Source of the DNA: Lachnospiraceae bacterium
GTDB lineage: Bacteria; Bacillota; Clostridia; Lachnospirales; Lachnospiraceae
DNA length: 49,069 nt
NCBI GenBank assembly: GCA_017619975.1
Contig: JAFZRH010000081.1
Span: forward strand, 1 to 49,069
Reading direction: 5' to 3'
Within the stretch, counting starts at the first letter, position 1, and each line of letters begins with the position of its first letter. Below are positions 32,317-39,406 of this stretch, piece by piece. The notes beneath the pieces are model-generated. The model was given only the letters and a program-made list of their open reading frames with translations. It searched no databases and was not told the DNA's origin. The translations under genes and the position numbers were made by a program.

Positions 32317-34479
32317 TTACGGCGCGCCTTCCGCGGCCGTCAGTTTTGCTTTGAACGAGATGGCCCTCGGCGTGTCCAGATCCGTAAATTTCACGAGGTA
32401 CGCCTTCTTTTTCGTGTCCACGTCCTCCACGGTGCCCAGGCCCAGCACGGCGTGCCGCACCTGTGTGCCGATCGCAAAAAGTTCCTGCTCTTCGTGCTCC
32501 AGCAGCTTGTCCTTCAAGGCGATGTACTCCCGCGTGTCCGCTATCAGTTCCTCCCGCGGCTCAGTCTCATATTCGATCAGTCCCGGCTCCACGTCCAGCA
32601 GAAAACGCGACATGTAGCGCGGTGCGCCGTCGTGCAGGCGCCCTTCCACGGCAGACAGATAGAGTGCTTCCTTCGCCCGGCTCATGGCCACGAAACAGAG
32701 CCTGCGCTCCTCCTCCATCTGCTCAAAGCTGTCCGTGCGGCGCCCCGGGAAGACCCCTTCGTTCATACCGCAGAGGAAAACCACCGGAAACTCCAGACCC
32801 TTGGCGGCATGGACCGTCATCAGCTTGACCTTGTCGTTTTCCTCGTCCCGATCGTTTTCGGAATACAGGGCGATATGCGCCAGAAAGTCCGGCAGCGCGC
32901 ATTCCTCCCCGCAGCTGATCTCGTAGCGCAGCACGATCTGCTTTAACTCCGCCAGATTGTCCAGGCGGTCCTGCGCGCCTTCGGTGCGGAGCATCTTTTC
33001 ATAGCCTGAGGCATGCAGCAGCTGATTGAAGAGCTTGCTGATGCTCTGTCCCGGGGCCGACGCCGCAAAGCGGTCGATCAGTTCGATGAACGCCTCCGCG
33101 CCGGTTCCCTTAAAAACGTCGTGACGGATATATTTCTTTAAGGTTTGATACAGGCTTAAGCCTTCCGCCGCCGCCTGCTCTTCCAGAAAGCGCAGGCGCC
33201 GCTCGCCCAGATTGCGCTTCGGCACGTTCACGACGCGCCGGAAGGAAAGATCGTCCTCGTAAGCGATCATGCGCAGATACGACAGCGCATCCTTCACCTC
33301 CGCGCGGTCGAAAAAGCCCACACCGCCGTACAGCGTATACGGGATCTCCTCCTTCTGCATCACTTCCTCGATGCTTCGCGTCAAGTAATGCGCCCGGTAC
33401 AAAAGCGTCATCTCCCGGTAGGGGCGGCCCGCTTCATGCAGACGCTGCATTTCCCCCGCGATCCAGGCGGCCTCGTCTTCCGGCGTTTCGCAGAGATTGG
33501 CCTTCACGATGGGTCCCGGCGCGCAGGTCGCTTTCAGGTCTTTCGCCACCCGGCTGCGGTTCTTGGCGATCAGCGAGTTCACCGCCGCGATGATCTGCGG
33601 CGTCGAGCGGTAATTCGTGTTCATCATGATCGTCTTCGTACCCGGGTATTCCTTATCAAAATTCAGGATGTATTTCACGTTGGCGCCGCGCCAGGTATAG
33701 ATGGTCTGATCCGGATCCCCCACGATAAAAAGATTTTTGTGATACCCCTGCAGGGCGTCCATGAGCTTTAACTGCAGCGGATCGATGTCCTGAAACTCAT
33801 CGATCATGATGTATTCCAGCCGCTCCTGCCACTTGCGCGCGATCTCCGGCCGCGTCTTAAAGATATGCAGGGTCAGGATAATCAGATCGTTATAATCCAG
33901 CCCGAAGCACTTTTTCTGCTGGTAAAGATAGCCGTAGAACAGGATATCCTTCACCTCGGTGGCTTCGTCGTATTTCTTTTTGACGGTTTCCGGTGATTCG
34001 TCCACCAGATCCAGATAGTAGGCCGGCTCCGTGAGACATTTGCGGATCTCGAACATGTCCCGCGCGTCTGCAAAAGTCATGTGGCGCAGGTTCAGGTTCC
34101 GCTCCTCGTAGATCAGGCGCAGCAGTTCGTTGATGTCAGAATTGTCCAGCACCAGAAAGCTCTTCGGATAGCCGACGGCGTAGGATTCCTCCTGCAGGAC
34201 GGAGACGCAGAAACCGTGAAAGGTATTGACGTAGCCCGTGTCATGATCCCCGGTCAGGTTGTGGATGCGCCGCCGCATCTCCTCCGCCGCCTTGTTCGTA
34301 AAGGTCACGCAGAGAATATGCGCGGGCAGAATGCCCATCTCCTGCACCAGATAGGCAAAGCGCGCCGAAAGCGCCTTCGTCTTGCCGGAACCGGCGCCGG
34401 CGATCACGCGCACATAACCCTCGGTAGAGGTCACCGCGTCGAACTGTTCGGGATTTAAACTATTCAGATAAGATTCCAT
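32317..34479 (-). CDS. pcrA: UvrD/PcrA-type superfamily 1 DNA helicase
   Basis: A 720-residue 3'-5' helicase of replication restart, repair and plasmid replication. Motif I is G-A-G-S-G-K-T (28-34), motif II is D-E-F-Q-D (227-231), then Q-T-I-Y-T-W-R-G-A, N-T-N-Y-R-S-T, T-V-H-A-A-K-G-L-E-F-P and V-A-M-S-R-A-K-E. A C-terminal Tudor/SH3-like domain (about 670-715, F-A-I-G-T-Q-V-R-H-A-V-L-G-L-G) binds RNA polymerase in PcrA. It has its own promoter. Confidence 0.95.
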   Translation of the reverse strand: MESYLNSLNPEQFDAVTSTEGYVRVIAGAGSGKTKALSARFAYLVQEMGILPAHILCVTFTNKAAEEMRRRIHNLTGDHDTGYVNTFHGFCVSVLQEESYAVGYPKSFLVLDNSDINELLRLIYEERNLNLRHMTFADARDMFEIRKCLTEPAYYLDLVDESPETVKKKYDEATEVKDILFYGYLYQQKKCFGLDYNDLIILTLHIFKTRPEIARKWQERLEYIMIDEFQDIDPLQLKLMDALQGYHKNLFIVGDPDQTIYTWRGANVKYILNFDKEYPGTKTIMMNTNYRSTPQIIAAVNSLIAKNRSRVAKDLKATCAPGPIVKANLCETPEDEAAWIAGEMQRLHEAGRPYREMTLLYRAHYLTRSIEEVMQKEEIPYTLYGGVGFFDRAEVKDALSYLRMIAYEDDLSFRRVVNVPKRNLGERRLRFLEEQAAAEGLSLYQTLKKYIRHDVFKGTGAEAFIELIDRFAASAPGQSISKLFNQLLHASGYEKMLRTEGAQDRLDNLAELKQIVLRYEISCGEECALPDFLAHIALYSENDRDEENDKVKLMTVHAAKGLEFPVVFLCGMNEGVFPGRRTDSFEQMEEERRLCFVAMSRAKEALYLSAVEGRLHDGAPRYMSRFLLDVEPGLIEYETEPREELIADTREYIALKDKLLEHEEQELFAIGTQVRHAVLGLGTVEDVDTKKKAYLVKFTDLDTPRAISFKAKLTAAEGAP

Positions 34480-34508
34480 AATACAGCCTCGAAACTTTGT
34501 TCGATTTC

Positions 34509-34537
34509 ATTTTACTGGGTCAGGCCGCATTTGTCAA
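34509..34537 (-). promoter_or_regulatory. Promoter of pcrA
   Basis: Minus-strand TTGACA (34532-34537), 17-base spacer, TAAAAT (34509-34514). Confidence 0.85.
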
Positions 34538-34569
34538 TCGCTTTCGGGTTCCTTTTGTGAGGATTTCCC

Positions 34570-34598
34570 TTGTAATCTGCCGCCGGATGTGGCACAAT
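34570..34598 (+). promoter_or_regulatory. Promoter of the superoxide reductase gene
   Basis: TTGTAA (34570-34575), 17-base spacer, CACAAT (34593-34598), divergent from the pcrA promoter. Confidence 0.6.
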
Positions 34599-34630
34599 AC
34601 CGATATACAGTCCGATTCGGGAGGTGAACA

Positions 34631-35005
34631 ATGGAACTTCAGTTTTTAAAATGCCCCAAGTGCGGGCAGATCGTTTTAACCATTAAGAACAAGCCCTGCG
34701 ACGTTCACTGCTGCGGCGTGCCGATGGAAGTCCTCGTGCCCGGCACCAGCGACGGCGCTTATGAGAAGCATGTGCCGGTCTTTGAGCAGATCGGAAATCA
34801 GGTAAACGTTACCGTCGGCTCCGTGGAGCATCCCATGCTGGACGTCCACTATATCGAGTGGATCGCGCTGGAGACCAAAAAGGGAGCGCAATTCAAAAAG
34901 CTCGCCCCCGGCGAAGCACCGAAGGCAAGCTTTCTGCTGACGGAAGACGACGAGCTCGTCGCCGTCTACGAATACTGCAACCTGCACGGTCTGTGGAAGG
35001 CGTAA
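34631..35005 (+). CDS. dfx: Desulfoferrodoxin-type superoxide reductase (2Fe-SOR)
   Basis: A 124-residue enzyme that reduces superoxide to hydrogen peroxide without forming oxygen, a marker of anaerobes. The N-terminal desulforedoxin-like site is C8, C11, C27 and C28 (KCPKCG and HCCG). The catalytic Fe(His)4Cys site is formed by H47 (E-K-H-V-P-V, with the mobile E-K-H), H67, H73, C116 and H119. Both sites are present, so it is the two-iron form. GGGAGGTG lies six bases before the ATG. Confidence 0.96.
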   Translation: MELQFLKCPKCGQIVLTIKNKPCDVHCCGVPMEVLVPGTSDGAYEKHVPVFEQIGNQVNVTVGSVEHPMLDVHYIEWIALETKKGAQFKKLAPGEAPKASFLLTEDDELVAVYEYCNLHGLWKA

Positions 35006-35027
35006 AACCCGGCAGCGACTTTTTTGT

Positions 35028-35693
35028 TCACAGGATCCGGGGCTTTCGGCCGCTGCCTGCCTCAAAATGGCAGGCAGCGATGCCCAGATCGACCGTCGTA
35101 TACGGTCCGAAGCCTCTGACGCGAAGCGTCGCTTCGCCGTCCGCAAAGCCCAGGGCAAAATGCTGCTGATTCATGGCCGTCGGTGCCAGAAGCGCCGCGT
35201 CCGCCCCCTTCCGGAACCAGTCCGGCGCGTCTGCATAATCCGGTGCGAGCACCGACAGCGGACGGTTTTTGTGGGCGCTGCCCTGCGTTTTTCCGTAGCC
35301 CAGCGCAATGACCATGCAGAGGCTTTCCCCTTCCGGCAGGATGCGCCTGACGTTTTTCTTACTGAAGGACATGGCGGTCCAGCAGGTATTGAGGCCCAGC
35401 TGCTGAGCCAGCAGAACGAGTTTTTCTCCGTAGTATCCGCAGTCAAAATCAAAACCGTCCCGCTTCTTTCCGGCCAGGACGATATAGTTTTTTACATTGA
35501 TCAGGCGGCCGTAGTGCGCCAGCATTGAGTCGAAGCCGGCCGGATCGTCATAACGGAAAAACAGATGCAGCCCGCTTTCGAGGCTGTATTTTTCTGCCTC
35601 GGCATCCAGTTTTTCCCGGATCTTTGGCGGGATCGCCGTGTCCAGATACGTCCGTACCGAGTGTCTTTGTTCCATCGCTTCCCAAATCGTCAT
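35028..35693 (-). CDS. Nitroreductase-family flavoprotein
   Basis: A 221-residue protein with the FMN-binding R-H-S-V-R-T-Y near the N-terminus, V-K-N-Y-I-V-L, the L-G-L-N-T-C-W segment and a C-terminal G-I-A-A-C-H-F-E. It resembles the 'putative TM nitroreductase' group, which has a doubled half-domain. Substrate is unknown; FMN and NAD(P)H use is inferred from family. ATG 35693 is favoured over GTG 35696 by the spacing to AGGAG. It is convergent with the SOR gene, ending 22 bases from it, and I see no terminator between them. Confidence 0.88.
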   Translation of the reverse strand: MTIWEAMEQRHSVRTYLDTAIPPKIREKLDAEAEKYSLESGLHLFFRYDDPAGFDSMLAHYGRLINVKNYIVLAGKKRDGFDFDCGYYGEKLVLLAQQLGLNTCWTAMSFSKKNVRRILPEGESLCMVIALGYGKTQGSAHKNRPLSVLAPDYADAPDWFRKGADAALLAPTAMNQQHFALGFADGEATLRVRGFGPYTTVDLGIAACHFEAGSGRKPRIL

Positions 35694-35712
35694 CACAGGC
35701 TCTCCTTTTCCG

Positions 35713-37185
35713 TTATTTCTTCTTCCCGATCCTCGTCAGGACGATCAAACCGAGGATCAGTGCGGTAAGCGCCGCCAGTACAAGGCCTGCTCCTTTCACA
35801 AACGTCAGCAGGGCGGACAGCAGGCTCCCTTCGCCGCTTTGTTCCTGCGCGGTCCCCGCTGTTTCCGCGGGAAAGGTCGCTATGACGTCAGGCTCTTCCG
35901 AAGTCTCCTTTGCCGGCGCCGTGCTTTCTTCTTCCACCGTTTCTGCCAATGTTTCTTTCTCCGTTTCTGCCGGCGCTTCCGTCAGAGCTTCGGTCGGCGG
36001 CATGTTTTCCGTTGTGAGGGTCTCCGCGGGGGAAAGTCGGATGCCGCCGATCACCTGCAGCGTCACGCGGTATTCCGCGCCGGAAGTCCGGGTGCTGATC
36101 TGATACGCGCAGGTTGCGGCATTCTGATAGCCCAGTTCGGCCATCAGCGCGCGGATCGCCCCGCCGGCCGCCCAGCTTTCATAGTCGGTTCCCTCGCAGA
36201 AAAGATCCAGCCGGTAGCGGTCCTCTCCGATCAGCTGGCAGAAAGTCGCCGCTTCCCCGGGCGTAGTGTCAGGCGTCAGCAGAAAGCCTCTGCCCTGATG
36301 ATAATAGTCCAGGCCTTCATGACCGCAGACCGGCAGCGGCACCAGATCCGGATTGGGGAAGTGATCCCTCCCGATCTGCGCAGCGCTCAAGGCAAAACAG
36401 CGGTGCCAGGGCTCATCTCCGTGATCGTCCCAGGTCACATCCGCATACACACAGATCCCGTCTTCCGGCCAAAACAGCGACCAGGCATGCCGCTCCGGTT
36501 CGGAAACCTGCCCGTTATCCGCATTTCCGTCTACGGTAAAAGCCGGAATGCCCACCCGGTTCAGCAGGTACTGATACGCCCGCGCATAGCCGGTGCAGAC
36601 GCAGCGTTTTTCCACCAGAGCACCGTAAACGGTCTGATCCTTGTCGCTTTCTTCGTAGCGCAGATACTCCGTCAGCCTGTCGTGGATCGCCAGGGCCAGC
36701 TCCCATCCGTTTTCTCCCGAAATGCCCTCCAGGATTTTTTCCGTCTGCTGCTCCACCGCCTGCCGCATCATCATCAGCGTGCCGCCCTGCCAGCGGGTCT
36801 TCAGGTAGATCTCAAAATAATAGTCCCCGCTCAGGGCACCCTCATAACCGCCGGTCAGCCAGAAGCATTCGGGATAATCCGCCAGAAAGACCTGCATGGC
36901 CTTTTTCATGGATTCCTTATCTATGATGCCCGGTTCCGGGTACAGCGTGTCCGCGGGATCCTCGCAGATCAGCTGCTCGGTCAGAAGATCATAGGCATAA
37001 AGAGCGGCCCCCTCCAGCTGCGTGCGGCCGTAGCGGAACAGCACTTCGGGGCCGCTGATGGGAAGACTGTCTGCCGCTGCTGCTGCCGCGCCGCCGGACC
37101 AAAAAAGGAAACAGAGGAACACCGGCAGCATCAGCAGCAGGCAGCCGTGTCTGTTTCCTTTTGTTTTTCGGTGCATCCCGTTCAT
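35713..37185 (-). CDS. Transglutaminase-like membrane protein with E/T-rich linker
   Basis: A 490-residue protein with a signal anchor (about 14-37). A transglutaminase-like (papain-fold) domain has C197 in C-V-C-T-G-Y-A, H233 in E-R-H-A-W and D249 in V-Y-A-D-V-T-W as probable triad. An extracellular beta domain, an E/T-rich linker (about 390-450) and a C-terminal transmembrane helix (about 462-484) ending G-K-K-K follow. Such proteins may act as proteases or crosslink surface proteins. ATG 37185 overlaps the ydcF stop by four bases; an ATG nine bases further in is possible. Third gene of its operon. Confidence 0.88.
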   Translation of the reverse strand: MNGMHRKTKGNRHGCLLLMLPVFLCFLFWSGGAAAAAADSLPISGPEVLFRYGRTQLEGAALYAYDLLTEQLICEDPADTLYPEPGIIDKESMKKAMQVFLADYPECFWLTGGYEGALSGDYYFEIYLKTRWQGGTLMMMRQAVEQQTEKILEGISGENGWELALAIHDRLTEYLRYEESDKDQTVYGALVEKRCVCTGYARAYQYLLNRVGIPAFTVDGNADNGQVSEPERHAWSLFWPEDGICVYADVTWDDHGDEPWHRCFALSAAQIGRDHFPNPDLVPLPVCGHEGLDYYHQGRGFLLTPDTTPGEAATFCQLIGEDRYRLDLFCEGTDYESWAAGGAIRALMAELGYQNAATCAYQISTRTSGAEYRVTLQVIGGIRLSPAETLTTENMPPTEALTEAPAETEKETLAETVEEESTAPAKETSEEPDVIATFPAETAGTAQEQSGEGSLLSALLTFVKGAGLVLAALTALILGLIVLTRIGKKK

Positions 37186-37952
37186 ACGCCCTCCTGTGCC
37201 GGCAGCCTCTCCAGCGGGTCCGGCAGGACCCATTCCTTCAGAATGGCAAAGCATTCCCGGAGGAAAAAGGTCGGAAAAAGCCAGGCCGGTGTTTCGGCAG
37301 CCACAGACTCGCTCCGGATCCCCATGCGCGCCGCCATGTGGCAGGCGCGGTAGAGATGAAACTCATGACTGACGATGATCAGGTCCTCGCACAGGCCTTC
37401 CCGCCGGATGATCTCCATACTGTAAAACAGATTTTCACTGGTGGAGGTAGACGTCTCTTCTACATAGAGCCGCTCCGCTTCGATGCCGGCCGCAAGAAGT
37501 TCCCGCCGGATACAGGCCCCTTCACTCAGGTTTTCTCCCGGTCCCTGTCCGCCGCTGCAGACCGCTTTCAGATCCGGATGCGCTTTCAGATACGCAGCCG
37601 CCGTATTGATCCGCTGGCGCAGCATCAAAGAAGGCGTATCTCCCTTGATCCCGCAGCCCAGGATCACCAGCGTCGCTTCTTCTTTCTGCGGCGTGACGGC
37701 GGCCTGCCGGATCATAAAAAAGCCCTCCGCGGCCAGCAGAAGCACCCCTGCCAGGAAACCGATCCGCAGCACTTTCCGCAGCTTTTCCGGCAGTTTTGTC
37801 CGCAGGAGGCCATAGAGAAGAAAGCCGGCGCCCAAAACCAGACCGGCCGCATTGCCTACGTTAAAGATCCGCGCCGGGATCGGCGCGGCAAAGACGTAGA
37901 TCAGCAGGCATCCGACAGCGGAAAAGAGAAAGGAAAGGGCCGCTCTTTTCAT
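37182..37952 (-). CDS. YdcF family (DUF218) membrane protein
   Basis: A 256-residue protein with three or four transmembrane helices (about 5-95) and a Rossmann-like DUF218 domain (about 90-250): I-L-G-C-G, S-G-G-Q-G-P-G-E, E-x-x-S-x-x-T-x-E-N and V-S-H-E-F-H-L-Y-R-A. Relatives (SanA, ElyC) act in envelope processes; the exact activity is unknown. ATG 37952 overlaps the stop of the zinc-ribbon gene (ATGA). Confidence 0.9.
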   Translation of the reverse strand: MKRAALSFLFSAVGCLLIYVFAAPIPARIFNVGNAAGLVLGAGFLLYGLLRTKLPEKLRKVLRIGFLAGVLLLAAEGFFMIRQAAVTPQKEEATLVILGCGIKGDTPSLMLRQRINTAAAYLKAHPDLKAVCSGGQGPGENLSEGACIRRELLAAGIEAERLYVEETSTSTSENLFYSMEIIRREGLCEDLIIVSHEFHLYRACHMAARMGIRSESVAAETPAWLFPTFFLRECFAILKEWVLPDPLERLPAQEGV

Positions 37953-38563
37953 TGGACGGGAAACTCCCACGACTCTCCCAGGATTTCCTGCATCTGATTG
38001 ATCCAGCCCTGCATGAATTCAGGATGGGCAGCGTAATAGACCGTCAGGCCGAGAGACGCCGCATTCAGAAGAAGCATAATGGCGCCAAGCACCAGCCCGA
38101 CCAGCGCCAGCGTTCTGCGCTGCGCCGCTTTCAGCCCAAGAACGCCCAGGACCACCGCGGCGATCCCCAGCGGCAGTCCCACATAAGAGACACAGCAGCA
38201 GCACAGAGAGGCGATCGCGCAGATCAGCGAGGCCAGCGCGAAGCCGTCCTGCTTTGTGTAAGCCGGCTGATAAGCGCCGTAAGCGGGCTGACCGCCGGTT
38301 CCCTGACCGGCATAGGTATAGTTTGTGCCTGAATAGCCGCTTCCTCCCTGATCGTCTGTATTATAACGGTAGCTGCCGGTCTCCGGATCGTAGCTGTAGT
38401 GTGTTTCCGTTCTGTAACTGCTGTTCCCGTCCGCAAAAGCACCGCCGTCCGTTCCTTTCGCGCCGCCTGCCGGGCCGTTTTCCGTATAGAAGATCGCCGC
38501 GCCGCAGTTGGGGCAGTGCTTCGCCGTGTCCACCAGACGCTGTCCGCATCGATAACAATACAT
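37949..38563 (-). CDS. Zinc-ribbon DUF4190-type membrane protein
   Basis: A 204-residue protein. A zinc ribbon starts at once (YCYRCGQ and HCPNCG), then a Gly/Tyr/Ser/Thr-rich low-complexity linker (about 30-105), then DUF4190-like transmembrane helices (about 112-185) with an unusual C-C-C-C-V cluster. Function unknown; it is of the same general kind as the zinc-ribbon gene at 22835. ATG 38563 has AAGGAGG ten bases upstream. It opens a three-gene operon with ydcF and the transglutaminase gene. Confidence 0.85.
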   Translation of the reverse strand: MYCYRCGQRLVDTAKHCPNCGAAIFYTENGPAGGAKGTDGGAFADGNSSYRTETHYSYDPETGSYRYNTDDQGGSGYSGTNYTYAGQGTGGQPAYGAYQPAYTKQDGFALASLICAIASLCCCCVSYVGLPLGIAAVVLGVLGLKAAQRRTLALVGLVLGAIMLLLNAASLGLTVYYAAHPEFMQGWINQMQEILGESWEFPVQ

Positions 38564-38585
38564 AGGAAAGTCCTCCTTGCTGAAT

Positions 38586-38614
38586 ATCATAACGCAAACA
38601 CGGTGAAATGACAA
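38586..38614 (-). promoter_or_regulatory. Promoter of the zinc-ribbon/ydcF/transglutaminase operon
   Basis: Minus-strand TTGTCA (38609-38614), 17-base spacer, TATGAT (38586-38591), about 23 bases before the start codon. Confidence 0.8.
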
Positions 38615-38647
38615 GCACTTCGCGGGCGGGACGGCGCGACGGAATCC

Positions 38648-39406
38648 TCAGTAGATCAGCGCGTTGATCATATAGATCCGGACCGCGTTTTCCGTTTCGC
38701 TGACGTAGACCCGCAGAAACAGATAGTGCCGCCCGGCCTGATTTGTCATAACGATCCGATCCTTTGCCAGTTCCATGTCCTGTCCCCCATAGGCGTATAC
38801 ACGGGCCGATACGGTCCCGATCTGATGGATCAGGCGCAGCGGATCCTGCGGCCAGACGAAAGACAGCCCCTGCATTTTCTCTTCAATCTCATCCGCTTTC
38901 AGGCTGCCTTCGACAAAACGGACTCCCATCCGGTCCAGTTCCGTTTTCAGCGACGTGCCGATGCTGCGGAAAGGATCCTCTTCCCGCGTATTATTCGTCA
39001 GTTCCGAAGCAAAGAGCGTATACAGATAATCGGTGAGCTCCGGAGAGAAGACAAAGCCCGGCGCCTGCGGATCTTCCCCGTCCGTTTCCCGGCCGCCGTT
39101 TGCGCTGCAGTCCCGGGAAGGAAGCGCCTCGATCGGCAGCGGATCCCGGCCGGTCGGCAGCACCGCCGGCCAGCTTTCCGTTTCTTCCGTCGTTTTCGGA
39201 AGATAAGAAGCCGTCTGTTTTTCCGTCTCCCGGCGGCTCTCCGTCTGCCCCGCTTCCGTACTCTCCGCGGCTGCGGGAGAAGTCTCCGCCGGTGTTTTCT
39301 TCGGCCCCCAAAGCGACAGACAGAGGGCCAGGATCCCGATCCCGATCATGATCCCGCAGCTGATCCAGGTTGATTTTGTAATTTTTTCCTCTTCTTTTTG
39401 ATTCAT
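38648..39406 (-). CDS. Single-pass membrane protein encoded at the 3' end of the comEC frame
   Basis: A 252-residue product if translation starts at ATG 39406, which has AAGGAG (39416-39421) with ideal spacing. It begins MNQKEEEKITKSTW, has one transmembrane segment (about 13-33), a Glu/Thr/Ser/Pro linker (about 37-110) and an extracytoplasmic domain (about 115-252) that I do not recognise. It is in the same frame as comEC, so it may also be made as a ComEC fusion. The linker type is the one seen in other exported proteins here, which supports this being an independent gene. Its function is unknown. Confidence 0.65.
   Translation of the reverse strand: MNQKEEEKITKSTWISCGIMIGIGILALCLSLWGPKKTPAETSPAAAESTEAGQTESRRETEKQTASYLPKTTEETESWPAVLPTGRDPLPIEALPSRDCSANGGRETDGEDPQAPGFVFSPELTDYLYTLFASELTNNTREEDPFRSIGTSLKTELDRMGVRFVEGSLKADEIEEKMQGLSFVWPQDPLRLIHQIGTVSARVYAYGGQDMELAKDRIVMTNQAGRHYLFLRVYVSETENAVRIYMINALIY

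Noticed and set aside
35051-35079. A perfect 11-bp inverted repeat near the 3' end of the nitroreductase gene
   Set aside because: It lies inside coding sequence and has no T tract, so I do not call it a terminator for the convergent SOR gene.
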